46,638 nucleotides of DNA from Muribaculaceae bacterium (GCA_029060285.1 JAIDUH010000066.1:1-46638); one strand, 5' to 3'; shown: positions 18,028 through 26,570, numbered from the stretch's first letter. Numbers and translations are program-made. The notes: generated by a model not told the origin, from the sequence alone.

Positions 18028-19704
18028 ATGATTTATAGATGTTTTTTACGTGGCGCGGCGACGGCGGTGGCTGCTGTCGTTGCATTTATGGCAACCAATG
18101 CGTTTGCCTGTACTAATTTTATAGTCGGAAAGAATGCGAGTGCCGATGGATCGGTGATGGTTACATATGCCGATGATTCGCATACCCGTTACGGTGAATT
18201 GCATCACAGCCCGGCACGCACTTATTCTCCGGGTGCAAAACGGCAGATTATTGATTGGGGAACGAATGAGCCGAAAGGATGGATTCCTCAAGCAAGCCAG
18301 ACCTACAATGTGGTGGGAAATATGAATGAGAATCAGGTTGTTATCGGTGAGACTACATGGACCGGTCATTCTGAATTGGCTGATACCGTTGGCAATAATC
18401 TCCTTGATTACGGATCGCTGATTTATATAGCGTTGGAGCGTGCCAAGACAGCTCGCGAAGCCATAAAAATCATGACTGAACTTGCGGAGACTTATGGCTA
18501 TGCAAGTACGGGCGAAACATTCTCTATAGCCGACAAGAACGAGGCATGGATGATGGAGATGATTGGTAAGGGAGGAGAAAAAGGCGCTCTCTGGATTGCC
18601 GTGCGTATTCCTGATAATGCTATAACTGCTCATGCCAACGAACCCCGTATACGCAAGGTGAATCTGAAGGATAAGGAAAATGTGATGTATGCAAAGGATC
18701 TGATTCCGTTTGCGCGTAGACGTGGATATTTCAGCGGAAAAGATGAGGACTTTTCTTTTGCCGACGCATTCGATGGGCATGCATACTCAAAACGCCGCAG
18801 TTGCGATGCGAGGGTCTGGAGTTTCTTGAGGCGTTTTGCTTCGCCTGAAGAGGATAAGGCATGGTTTGAATGGGTGACCGGCGACAGCGATGATCCGATG
18901 CCGATGTGGATTGTGCCGGATCATAAGGTGACGCTTAAGGAGCTGCAGGAGCGTATGCGCGATCATTATGAGGATACTCCTTTTGCCATGACCGAGGATC
19001 CCGGAGCAGGACCCTTTAATGCGCCTGTTCGTTTCCGGCCTATGAAATATGAGGTTGATGGGAAAAAGTATACCCATGAGCGCCCCACTGCCACCATGCA
19101 GACAGCCTGGAGCTTTATAACCCAGAGCCGCAGCGATCTTCCCGACCCGATAGGGGGCGTAATATGGTTTGGCACTGATGATGCCAATACAACGGTCTAT
19201 ATGCCATTCTACTGCTCAATGACGGAGGCTCCCCTGCAGGTAAGGGAAGGGGAGGGCTCGATGACGGAGTTTTCCATGGATTCAAATTTCTGGATGAACA
19301 ACTGGGTGGCAAACCAGGCTTATGCCGGTTACAATAAGATGATTCCTGATATCCGCAAAGTGCAGACTGCACTCGAAAGCAGTTATATGGCTTCGCGCCC
19401 GGAGGTGGAGAAAAAGATGCTGGAAATGTACAGGGAGGGGGATATTGACGGAGTGCGTAAAGCAGCCGACAAAGAAGGAGCTGCCATAGCCAAAGAAGCT
19501 ACCGATGCTTATCGCAACCTCGCTCAATATCTACTTGTGAAATTCATGGACGGCAATGTGAAAAAACAGGATGAAGAAGGCAACTTCATCACTAATCCTC
19601 ACGGCCGACTTGTCACACCCGATCAGGCACCGTATAATGAAGAATATTTGAAGAATATAGTAGAGCGTACCGGCGACCGTTTCGCCGTAAAGCAGAAACA
19701 GTGA
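18028..19704 (+). CDS. Peptidase family C69 dipeptidase, secreted
   Basis: 558 aa. C69 (PepDA-type) enzymes are N-terminal-nucleophile hydrolases that cleave dipeptides. Residues 1-27 form a signal peptide, and the next residue is Cys28 in ACTNFIVG, the expected nucleophile once the leader is removed. Further family features are GKNASADGSVMVTYADDSH, the MNENQVVIGETTW stretch and EAWMMEMIG. Export implies a periplasmic or surface role in using peptides. It is monocistronic with a consensus promoter; no clear terminator follows. Confidence 0.93.
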   Translation: MIYRCFLRGAATAVAAVVAFMATNAFACTNFIVGKNASADGSVMVTYADDSHTRYGELHHSPARTYSPGAKRQIIDWGTNEPKGWIPQASQTYNVVGNMNENQVVIGETTWTGHSELADTVGNNLLDYGSLIYIALERAKTAREAIKIMTELAETYGYASTGETFSIADKNEAWMMEMIGKGGEKGALWIAVRIPDNAITAHANEPRIRKVNLKDKENVMYAKDLIPFARRRGYFSGKDEDFSFADAFDGHAYSKRRSCDARVWSFLRRFASPEEDKAWFEWVTGDSDDPMPMWIVPDHKVTLKELQERMRDHYEDTPFAMTEDPGAGPFNAPVRFRPMKYEVDGKKYTHERPTATMQTAWSFITQSRSDLPDPIGGVIWFGTDDANTTVYMPFYCSMTEAPLQVREGEGSMTEFSMDSNFWMNNWVANQAYAGYNKMIPDIRKVQTALESSYMASRPEVEKKMLEMYREGDIDGVRKAADKEGAAIAKEATDAYRNLAQYLLVKFMDGNVKKQDEEGNFITNPHGRLVTPDQAPYNEEYLKNIVERTGDRFAVKQKQ

Positions 19705-19998
19705 CCACAATTCTCACGCAAAGGGCGCAAAGGCGCAGAGGTTTTATCAACTATAAACTATAAACGATTAACTATCAATTGCGCTTCGCGTCGTAGTTAT
19801 AGCAAGCACGCTAAAATTACGGGCTGCTTCGCATCGCCGGAGCTCGCAGAGAACAAGCGCAGTTCCTGCGCTAAGAGATTGCGAATCAATATGCAAGAAC
19901 AAGCGAAACTTAAATATTTTAATTTAATCTGTACTTCCTTCAATTTCCCATGTATAGGTGTGGATTTGAATATCAACTGAAAACTTTTAAGTGAGATT

Positions 19999-20019
19999 AT
20001 TTGTAATTGTAATACAAAT
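19999..20019. promoter_or_regulatory. Candidate autoregulatory operator of the toxin-antitoxin operon
   Basis: A perfect dyad ATTTGTA-N7-TACAAAT overlapping the TTTG element and spacer of the promoter. This is the usual place for an antitoxin to bind its own promoter; binding itself is inferred. Confidence 0.5.
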
Positions 20020-20031
20020 GTGTTATCTTTG
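20000..20031 (+). promoter_or_regulatory. Promoter of the toxin-antitoxin operon
   Basis: TTTG (20000-20003), 20 bases, TATCTTTG (20024-20031). Transcription from about 20038 rules out the in-frame GTG at 20020 as the antitoxin start. Confidence 0.8.
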
Positions 20032-20043
20032 CATACAAAAGAT

Positions 20044-20301
20044 ATGATTATGGAATTAGCACTACAGAAAAAAGCTCAGAGTTTCCGTTTGCCGGTGGAA
20101 CTCATTGAGAGGTTGAAAAAAATGGCTAAACGTGAAAATCGCAGTCTAAATAACTTCGTTGAATGTGCATTACTGGCTCTTGCATATTCAGAGCCGAATG
20201 AAGAGACAAAAGCTGCGATAGAGGAGGCAAGGTCCGGTAAACTGCAGGGACCGCTTGACGTGTCAAGTGTTGAAGCGATGTATAAGTCTATGGGATTATG
20301 A
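20044..20301 (+). CDS. RHH/RelB-type antitoxin
   Basis: 85 aa from the ATG at 20044 (an ATG at 20050 is also possible). The N-terminal part, QKKAQSFRLPVELIERLKKMAKRENRSLNNFVECAL, is a ribbon-helix-helix DNA-binding domain. The C-terminal tail (EEARSGKLQGPLDVSSVEAMYKSMGL) resembles the toxin-wrapping tail of RelB/DinJ antitoxins. It overlaps the toxin gene by four bases (ATGA), a common arrangement that keeps antitoxin and toxin synthesis coupled. It probably represses its own promoter through the dyad at 19999-20019. Confidence 0.85.
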   Translation: MIMELALQKKAQSFRLPVELIERLKKMAKRENRSLNNFVECALLALAYSEPNEETKAAIEEARSGKLQGPLDVSSVEAMYKSMGL

Positions 20302-20570
20302 AAATCCTAAGATTCTCCACTCAGTATAAAAAGGACGCTAAGAAGTTTCGTAATCAACCGAAGAAGATGGAGAAGGTTGCCAAAATCCTTCAGTGTCTTC
20401 GGGATGAGAAACCTATTCCGGAAATTCATCGTCCACATCTGTTGACTGGTAACTATGCCGGATGTATGGAATGTCATGTCGAAGGAGATTTCTTATTGAT
20501 ATGGATAGACGAGACTAAAAATCAGATAGGTGTCTTAAGACTTGGCTCTCATTCTGAGTTGTTCGGATAA
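20298..20570 (+). CDS. YafQ-family mRNA interferase toxin
   Basis: 90 aa, RelE/ParE superfamily. YafQ cuts mRNA in the ribosomal A site. Residues known to matter in E. coli YafQ (H50, H63, D67, R83, H87, F91) align with H47, H60, D64, R81, H85 and F89 here, with spacing kept to one residue, so the toxin looks intact. The E. coli Trp68 is a Phe. The overlapping upstream gene is the antitoxin. A DUF2442 gene begins 6 bases after its stop. Confidence 0.9.
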   Translation: MKILRFSTQYKKDAKKFRNQPKKMEKVAKILQCLRDEKPIPEIHRPHLLTGNYAGCMECHVEGDFLLIWIDETKNQIGVLRLGSHSELFG

Positions 20571-20575
20571 TTTGT

Positions 20576-20824
20576 ATGTTTTCTATGTGTACTTTATCGG
20601 ATACTATATTAGGAATAAAGAAACTCGACTTTAGCCAGAAGAGGGGGAAGATGGCAGTCTATCTTACGGATGGAAGGGAAGTTCTTGTGCCGGTGGGTCT
20701 TTTCCCTGAAATCAAGAGACTCAGCAAGCTTCAAAGGGAAGACTACATGATTCTTGACGGGCAGTTCTTTTCTTTTGAAGCCATAAGCAAAATCTTCTCC
20801 ATAAAGGATATTCTTAACTGCTGA
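20576..20824 (+). CDS. DUF2442-family small protein
   Basis: 82 aa (an ATG at 20585 would give 79). It resembles DUF2442: a beta-rich N-terminal part (KKLDFSQKRGKMAVYLTDGREVLVPVGLFPEIKRLS) followed by DYMILDGQFFSFEAISKIFSIKDIL. DUF2442 proteins are usually paired with DUF4160 partners and are suspected toxin-antitoxin components, but their biochemistry is unknown. Here it follows a complete antitoxin/toxin pair at 5-base spacing without its own promoter, so it is co-transcribed. It may be a third component or a remnant of a neighbouring module. Confidence 0.75.
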   Translation: MFSMCTLSDTILGIKKLDFSQKRGKMAVYLTDGREVLVPVGLFPEIKRLSKLQREDYMILDGQFFSFEAISKIFSIKDILNC

Positions 20825-20889
20825 TCGGCAATCGGAATTCGTAATTTTAGAAGAAAAGATATACAGAGGATAGTGTCGAATATATAATT

Positions 20890-20930
20890 AAACGCCTACC
20901 GGTCGATGCCGGGAGGCGTTTGATATTTTT
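20890..20930. terminator. Bidirectional terminator
   Basis: A 13-bp stem with one mismatch (20890-20902 with 20909-20921) and a 6-base loop, followed on the plus strand by GATATTTTTT. It ends both the toxin-antitoxin/DUF2442 operon and the convergent small gene. Confidence 0.9.
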
Positions 20931-20945
20931 TGATAATTTGTTTTT

Positions 20946-21188
20946 TTACTTGCCGAAGAGGCCGCCGAGCATGCCGCCGGCTTTTTCCTTGAGGCCGTCG
21001 AGGACGTTGCCTTTAACGCTGTCGAGGTTTATGTTGTTCAGCAGTCCGTCGGCATGAAGCTTGGATACGATATCCTTAAAGTCAAGATTCTTGAGGTCGA
21101 AACCTTTGAGTGCGCTTGTTACCTTTGCGATGTCGAAGTTGTCGCCGAAGTGCTGCTTAAGCTGGGCGATAATTGCCTGGATGTCCAT
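20946..21188 (-). CDS. Small protein of unknown function
   Basis: 80 aa, not recognised. It is predicted mostly helical, with repeated hydrophobic/charged spacing (DIQAIIAQLKQHFG, DFKDIVSKLHADGLL) and a Gly-rich amphipathic C-terminus (AGGMLGGLFGK). No signal peptide or cysteine. The coding frame is convincing: good start, its own terminator, and codon use like its neighbours. It lies 74 bp downstream of the GH2 gene on the same strand. No consensus promoter is visible, so it may be co-transcribed with GH35-GH2. Confidence 0.75.
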   Translation of the reverse strand: MDIQAIIAQLKQHFGDNFDIAKVTSALKGFDLKNLDFKDIVSKLHADGLLNNINLDSVKGNVLDGLKEKAGGMLGGLFGK

Positions 21189-21262
21189 AATCGTGTGTTT
21201 TTTGAGTGAATGATTTTTGTTTTTGATTTTTTAACGCTTAAAGATGCCAAATGGTTCAATTT

Positions 21263-24118
21263 TTATTTTAATTTTGGTTTAAGCTCATCTGGTGTCTCGT
21301 TGGTGTACATCTCCACGGGTGCTGTCTCTTTTGTGAAGAAATTGGTGATGACCTCCGGAGCGAGTGTTATAGCCGGCAGGAAATCACCGCTTGCCATGTA
21401 ATCCAAAATGGCATTGCGCATACGTTTTGCCACAACTCGCTTGTCAAGATTGTTATTGATATCCATCGTAGTCATGAAAAGCTTGCCGTTCAAGACATTT
21501 GCTTCCACTACCATTCCAAGTTTTCGGCTCAGATGCCAAGTATCGATCGGCTGGATTGGCGACTGATATTCTGCAGGGAGCTCAAGGAGGTTCATCACCT
21601 GCGCCTTATTGAGAAGTTCCCACCAGTTGAGGTTGCTCCAGTCGTCAGTCGGAAAACCATGGTCGAAGAGTGGATGCTCAGTATTGATATATGCACCTGT
21701 AGTGTGCGGCGGACGCATCTTAAACCAGCTTGTGTTCCAGAACACCGGCATATAATTCTGAACTATATCCTTGCCAAGTGTAACTTTTCCGGCAGCTGTC
21801 AGAAGTACATTGCCCCCTTTCTCAAGTATTTCCAAGGCCTTACCATCGAGAGTGTCAGTCACGAATATATTTTTCGGCACTTCCAGAACAGCCTCTTCGG
21901 GATATACCCAATATTCCCAGCTATTACGACCCTTGTCTCCGACATTTACAGTAAGAGTGTATTTCATCGGATTTGTCACCTTTCTGATTGGCAAATTCAC
22001 CTTCCCGGCTTCATAATTCTTACCGATGGGTATTTCCTGATCTACCAGCAAGCCAGATGCAACTGAAACACCATCTTTATCTGTCACTGAATAAGTCACA
22101 TTGGTCTTCCCAAGATCTCCGGATGTGGCATTGATGATTTCTACAGGGATTGATATCGCTTCGGTGTCAGTGAACACGAATTTAGGGAAATTCGCCAATG
22201 GAACCACCGGACTGCAGAACTCCCGCCACTGCTCTCCATCTACATATCCTTTCTCTTTCCAGAACACGTTTAGCACACCTTCGAGCGCCGTTCCCTGTCC
22301 ACTATAATCATTCAGGGCAAGAAGTTGGAACCCGGTATAATCCGGAGTGCGTAGGTTGCGCTCTATCTCATATTTATAGCATAGAGTCTGGAGTTTTCCA
22401 CTTGACATAAGAAACTTCTTGTCCATACCCTTCATGCCATTATTTTCGAGTAGGTCACGGAATATCTCGAAATTGCGCGCTTTATACGGTCCGGTATATT
22501 GAGAGGTTTCATCCAAGTCGGGGAACGCACACCACTGTCCCTGCTCGTGGGCGAGGATAGGGGAGTTGTTTTCAGGTTGAGAGTCAGTGGGCTTAAAATT
22601 GCGTGGAGTGGCGATATCATTGGAATAATCATCATCGCTCGAAGGCATATGATTTTTCCATTCCAGACCGCGTCCGCCACCTTTCACGTGGTATTCGCTG
22701 CCTCCGTCCCAAGCCCAGCCGCCACCTACGGATGCGCCGCAGTAAATTTTCGTGGGGTCGTAGTCTTTCATTGTCGCTACCCACATATCGGTGTATGGAA
22801 CCCAATTGCCTGCCGGCTCGTTGCCGGCTGCAAACATAACGAACGACGGATGATTGCCGTAAGCATCGATTATGGCTTTCCCTTCATCGATAAGATACTG
22901 ATCTATAGCCATGCCGCTGCGGAGTTTCACTCCATGGTTAGGCCATGAAGGACCTTCCGGCTGCAGATAGATCCCGGCTTTGTCAGCAGCCGCGAAAGCT
23001 GCCTCCGGGGGGCAGTAGCTGTGGAAACGCATCATGTTGATGCCATATTCCTTGCATTTCGCAAATACCTGAGCCCAGGACTCTTCGTCGGTAGGCGCAT
23101 AACCTGTGAGTGGGAAGCAGCAGTTTTCCACAGTGCCGCGCACATACATCGGCCTCCCATTGATTAAGATATCTCTGCCGGAGACTGATATGTCGCGCAT
23201 GCCAAAAGATGTTGTGGCTGTGTCATCTCCTAAGTTCACTGCCACGTTGTAAAGAGGAGTTGAAAACTCATCCCAAGTCTTCATCTTGTCTCCAAAATCT
23301 ACTGTGAAAGTCAAGGTGTCGCCATTTAATTCCCAATTGCGAAGATTAAATATGTCAGCACCGTCGTCAGAAACAACTTTGGCATCAACTTTTTTGATCT
23401 TCTTTGCATTTCCTCCTTTAATTACTTTTATTTGAGCCCGTCGGTTCTTGACATCAGGATAGACACGGATATTCTTGATGTAAGCATCCTTGGGAGTTGC
23501 CTTGAGATATATGTCGCCGACGATTCCATTCCAGTTCCCTTGTGTCTGGTCGGTGACGCTATGGGAATCTTGACCTACGCATACATTTTCAATTCCGTTG
23601 TAGACGGTCAGTTCGATTTCATTATTTTTGCCGGCATCGACATATTGGGTAATGTCATATTCATGCGGTGTCGACAACGACATCTGATGCCCTACATCTT
23701 CTCCGTTCACCCGGAGTGTGGTCTCAATATGAGGACGTTCCAGATGAAGGATAACGCGCTGTCCTTTCCAATCAGAAGGAATCTTTACTGTCTTCTTGTA
23801 GTAAGCATTCCCGACATACTCCTTATCCGGAGTAAGGAAGAAAGGAAACTTTATGTTTCCCGGTTCGCGATATGGCTTGTAAAGGTCACTATAGTAATAC
23901 GACATATCATAGAGCGATCCTGTCCATTTTGTGTCGGTGTCCACATCGTGTCCCTTGCCGTTTGTCAGCATAGACCCCGGAAGCTTTATCTCTTCATTGA
24001 AAGTAGGCTTCTCTCCATATCCAAATTGCCAAGATCCTGAGAGGTCGATCTTGTTGTCTGATGCTCCTAACGCCATAGATGCATATAGGAGTGCTATGGG
24101 TAATATGAATTTTTTCAT
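21263..24118 (-). CDS. GH2-family glycoside hydrolase, secreted
   Basis: 951 aa. GH2 includes beta-galactosidases, beta-glucuronidases, beta-mannosidases and others; the substrate is not fixed by sequence. A signal peptide (about 1-19) is followed by an N-terminal sugar-binding jelly roll (about 25-207), an Ig-like domain (to about 310) and a TIM barrel (from about 315). The likely acid/base is E434 in AGNEPAG and a likely nucleophile is E525 in LAHEQGQW. A long C-terminal region (about 630-951) suggests extra beta domains. Its start overlaps the stop of the GH35 gene (ATGA), so the two are translationally coupled and presumably act on the same glycan. Confidence 0.9.
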   Translation of the reverse strand: MKKFILPIALLYASMALGASDNKIDLSGSWQFGYGEKPTFNEEIKLPGSMLTNGKGHDVDTDTKWTGSLYDMSYYYSDLYKPYREPGNIKFPFFLTPDKEYVGNAYYKKTVKIPSDWKGQRVILHLERPHIETTLRVNGEDVGHQMSLSTPHEYDITQYVDAGKNNEIELTVYNGIENVCVGQDSHSVTDQTQGNWNGIVGDIYLKATPKDAYIKNIRVYPDVKNRRAQIKVIKGGNAKKIKKVDAKVVSDDGADIFNLRNWELNGDTLTFTVDFGDKMKTWDEFSTPLYNVAVNLGDDTATTSFGMRDISVSGRDILINGRPMYVRGTVENCCFPLTGYAPTDEESWAQVFAKCKEYGINMMRFHSYCPPEAAFAAADKAGIYLQPEGPSWPNHGVKLRSGMAIDQYLIDEGKAIIDAYGNHPSFVMFAAGNEPAGNWVPYTDMWVATMKDYDPTKIYCGASVGGGWAWDGGSEYHVKGGGRGLEWKNHMPSSDDDYSNDIATPRNFKPTDSQPENNSPILAHEQGQWCAFPDLDETSQYTGPYKARNFEIFRDLLENNGMKGMDKKFLMSSGKLQTLCYKYEIERNLRTPDYTGFQLLALNDYSGQGTALEGVLNVFWKEKGYVDGEQWREFCSPVVPLANFPKFVFTDTEAISIPVEIINATSGDLGKTNVTYSVTDKDGVSVASGLLVDQEIPIGKNYEAGKVNLPIRKVTNPMKYTLTVNVGDKGRNSWEYWVYPEEAVLEVPKNIFVTDTLDGKALEILEKGGNVLLTAAGKVTLGKDIVQNYMPVFWNTSWFKMRPPHTTGAYINTEHPLFDHGFPTDDWSNLNWWELLNKAQVMNLLELPAEYQSPIQPIDTWHLSRKLGMVVEANVLNGKLFMTTMDINNNLDKRVVAKRMRNAILDYMASGDFLPAITLAPEVITNFFTKETAPVEMYTNETPDELKPKLK

Positions 24119-26169
24119 TGTTCTGCTGGTATAAGTGTGATTTCTATTACTTCTTCTCCCGGAGTGGTGTCGGCTTCCTCGGGGAAGTATACAGGCATGT
24201 TTTCCTGTAGAGGCAGGATACGCAGTTCAAGTTTTTCTGCATTTTCCGGAAGTCTCCAGAGACCGTAAAGCATCGGACGGCCGTTGTAGAAATTGTCAGC
24301 GATCAATTTGCCGTCGCAGTAGAGGCGAGCCACGTCACCGCGATAATTGATTCGGAGGAGGATATTCTCACGCTCTTGTGCTTCCGGAAGGTTGCTTATG
24401 GTGTATACAGCTGCCTGATCGAAATCTGAGTCTTCCGGAGACTCGGCTGCTTTGTTAACTCCAATCGTGATAGTGCGTGGGCCTCCAGCCTCTTTGCTCT
24501 TGCCGATTTTTGGTTGCATTAGCGGCATAGTGGCAGTTTCTGAATCGTTCAGGAATAGGCGGGAAGCCTGCTCGGAAGTGAGAAGATAGATATTGTCGGC
24601 TATCAGTTTGTTTGGCCCCATAGCTTTGGCATTTTTAATAACCCTTTTCCCAAGAGATATTTCAGTGGGAATTCCCGGTATTTGCTCAAGATATATTTTG
24701 CCGTCACGTTTGGCGATCAGCTGAGCGGTAGCGTATCGGATGCCGTCGATATTGACGGGGAATATGCAGACTGTTCCTCCAGGTATGGTGATAGGCTTGG
24801 ATGGGAATTTCACACCGCAAAGGTCAAACTGGACGCCCTTCTTCGAAGAAAGTTTCTGCAGTCGCTCATAATTGTTGATAAAAACAAAACCACTGTCGCC
24901 ATCGGTGCGGTATGCATATCTTAGGCTGGAGTCATCTCCTTTGGCTATATCTTGAGGAGCGGGGAACGACGCTTCCATCGGGGCGAGTGTCTTGCCGTAG
25001 TCATGCATGAAAAGGTGAAGTTTTCGCAGGGTATAGTAGTGTGGGTATGGTTGACCAAATTCTCCGAGAGGTGCTTGAAAATCGTAGTTCTTTACCGGGA
25101 GGTCGTTGTAGTTGGTAGCTTTAGTGCGTTGGGTCTCGTTAAGGTAAATGTCGCTTTCCGGATTCGTGCCGCCGTGATACATATAGTAGCCAAGCAGGTT
25201 GCTGCCGCTTCCGAGTTTCACAACGGCAAGCGAATAGGCATCTTCCGGATAGATCCAGGGACGGCGGTGGTATGCACCCATCATTCCTCCGCCAAGTTCG
25301 CAGGTGAAGTATGGATATAGTTCATCGCCTTCGGTCAGTTTCTCTTTCTGGTCTTTCAGTTGCTCTGAGGCTATAGCAGTGCTGCTCCTGAAGGGCTTGA
25401 AGTTGAATGCCTTATAGTAGTTTCCTGCGGTGGGTTTGATTGATCTTTCCCAGAAACCGTCGGCATAGTCACCATATAGAGGTATCATCTCTCCGTAGGG
25501 GACCGGAGTCTTGAGCTCGGGCCATCCGGTGCGGGTATAGAACGGAAGGTCAAAACCGATCTCCTCGGCTATCTCTTTTAGCTTCATAAGGTATGAGCCG
25601 TGGCCTCGGTATTCATTGTCGAATTGGCACGCCATCACTGGTCCGCCATCTTTCCACTGCAGACCTTGAATCTGGGTGAAAATTTGTCGGTAAAGTTTAG
25701 CCACCGCATCAAGAAAAGCAGGGTCTTCCGTCCTTGACTTGATGCCATTGTCGAAGATCCAGTCGGGAATGCCTCCGTTTCTTGCTTCTCCGTGACAGAA
25801 AGGACCTACGCGGAGCACTACAGGCATACCCTCTTCCTTGCAAATTTCTAAGAATTTACGGAGATTGCGCTGTCCGCTCCAGTCGAATTTCCCTTCGTTC
25901 TGTTCTATATGGTTCCAGAATACATAGGTTGCAACGAGGGTGACCCCGCCATCTTTCATCTTTCTGACGGAAGACCTCCATTCGTTTTCAGGCAGTCGGC
26001 TATAATGGATTTCGCCCATTACAGGAGTGACCCTCTCGCCGTCGATGATGAGGCTCTTTGCATCCCACTTCACTTCCGGAATATGCTTATCTATTTCGGA
26101 TGCAAATGAAATAGACAATCCATTTGAGAGGCATAATGCCACAAAAAGAGATAAATATCGAGTTTTCAT
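24115..26169 (-). CDS. GH35 beta-galactosidase, secreted
   Basis: 684 aa. GH35 enzymes release terminal beta-galactose, for example from pectic galactan. A signal peptide covers about 1-23. The TIM barrel has the family signature VMGEIHYSRLPENEW and TYVFWNHIEQNEGKFDW. The acid/base is E186 in CQFDNEYRG and the nucleophile is E291 in CELGGGM. The C-terminal part (about 400-684) is beta-rich. It is the first gene of a GH35-GH2 operon divergent from the GH28 gene, with which it shares a long control region. Confidence 0.93.
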   Translation of the reverse strand: MKTRYLSLFVALCLSNGLSISFASEIDKHIPEVKWDAKSLIIDGERVTPVMGEIHYSRLPENEWRSSVRKMKDGGVTLVATYVFWNHIEQNEGKFDWSGQRNLRKFLEICKEEGMPVVLRVGPFCHGEARNGGIPDWIFDNGIKSRTEDPAFLDAVAKLYRQIFTQIQGLQWKDGGPVMACQFDNEYRGHGSYLMKLKEIAEEIGFDLPFYTRTGWPELKTPVPYGEMIPLYGDYADGFWERSIKPTAGNYYKAFNFKPFRSSTAIASEQLKDQKEKLTEGDELYPYFTCELGGGMMGAYHRRPWIYPEDAYSLAVVKLGSGSNLLGYYMYHGGTNPESDIYLNETQRTKATNYNDLPVKNYDFQAPLGEFGQPYPHYYTLRKLHLFMHDYGKTLAPMEASFPAPQDIAKGDDSSLRYAYRTDGDSGFVFINNYERLQKLSSKKGVQFDLCGVKFPSKPITIPGGTVCIFPVNIDGIRYATAQLIAKRDGKIYLEQIPGIPTEISLGKRVIKNAKAMGPNKLIADNIYLLTSEQASRLFLNDSETATMPLMQPKIGKSKEAGGPRTITIGVNKAAESPEDSDFDQAAVYTISNLPEAQERENILLRINYRGDVARLYCDGKLIADNFYNGRPMLYGLWRLPENAEKLELRILPLQENMPVYFPEEADTTPGEEVIEITLIPAEQ

Positions 26170-26212
26170 AATGTCAGCTTATTAGAATCATTTTATTGAA
26201 GATTCGATAATG

Positions 26213-26244
26213 CAAAGATAATGAAAAAATACCAATAATACAAC
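26213..26244 (-). promoter_or_regulatory. Promoter of the GH35-GH2 operon
   Basis: GTTG (26241-26244, 3 of 4 matches), 20 bases, TATCTTTG (26213-26220) on the minus strand. Start near 26206, leader about 37 nt. Confidence 0.65.
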
Positions 26245-26290
26245 TTTTTCAACTGTTTGATATATAATAAAAAAATAATCTTAATATAAT

Positions 26291-26427
26291 AGTTGGCTGA
26301 TTTTCATTATCAGTATTGGCCAATTTTGGGTATCAATATTGGCGGTTTCTTAATGTATCAAATGATGATTGTTTAATGTATGAAATGATGATTCAGAAAT
26401 GTATCAAATGATGGTTTCGATGCATTA
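26291..26427. repeat. Tandem array of six degenerate ~23-bp units
   Basis: Units begin near 26291, 26312, 26335, 26360, 26383 and 26406 (21-25 bp each), most ending in TATC or TATG. Units 4-6 share AAATGATGRTT, and units 2-3 share ATATTGGC/GTATTGGC. Spacing near two helical turns puts each unit on the same DNA face, as in a multi-site operator. It begins about 47 bp upstream of the GH35 promoter. Confidence 0.7.
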
Positions 26428-26446
26428 TAGATTCCATATTTGTTAG

Positions 26447-26455
26447 GTCATAAGG
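26447..26455 (+). repeat. Left 9-bp target-site duplication
   Basis: GTCATAAGG, identical to 26562-26570, directly abutting the terminal inverted repeat of the MITE-like element. Confidence 0.85.
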
Positions 26456-26561
26456 CACGGCTCTTTCATTTATGATGTCTTTCCGATAGCCTCATCACGC
26501 AGCTACTGCAGAGGGGGAGGAATGTGCTTTTTGAAGATAGAAGCTAAATGAAAGAGCCGTG
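26456..26561. mobile_element. 106-bp MITE-like element
   Basis: Perfect 17-bp terminal inverted repeats (CACGGCTCTTTCATTTA at 26456-26472 and its complement at 26545-26561) flanked by an identical 9-bp direct repeat, GTCATAAGG, on both sides. This is the signature of insertion by a DD(E/D)-type transposase acting in trans. The element codes for nothing. Perfect ends and duplications suggest a recent insertion. It separates the tandem array from the GH28 promoter. The parental IS family cannot be named from this window. Confidence 0.88.
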
Positions 26562-26570
26562 GTCATAAGG
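26562..26570 (+). repeat. Right 9-bp target-site duplication
   Basis: GTCATAAGG, identical to 26447-26455. Confidence 0.85.

Larger units (their letters stand above)
19705..20043. other. Intergenic region before the toxin-antitoxin genes
   Basis: 339 bp. It holds a CGCAAAGG/GGCGCAGAGG-type repeat (about 19718-19741), AACTATAA direct repeats (about 19750-19765), a perfect hairpin AGCGCAG-TTC-CTGCGCT (19856-19872) without a T run, a GCGAAACTT motif near 19905, and the promoter/operator of the antitoxin gene. No gene was recognised. Confidence 0.65.

Noticed and set aside
18046..18780. A 244-aa minus-strand open frame inside the C69 dipeptidase gene
   Set aside because: Composition is unlike a folded protein and the plus-strand frame has clear family motifs.
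19705..20000. Possible RNA gene in the region after the C69 dipeptidase gene
   Set aside because: Only one small hairpin and scattered repeats; no tRNA-like or known ncRNA pattern and no promoter-terminator unit.
20020..20043. The GTG at 20020 as antitoxin start
   Set aside because: It lies inside the promoter, upstream of the predicted transcription start.
26291..26427. A CRISPR array reading of the ~23-bp repeats
   Set aside because: Units abut with no unique spacers and no cas genes are nearby; it is a degenerate tandem repeat.
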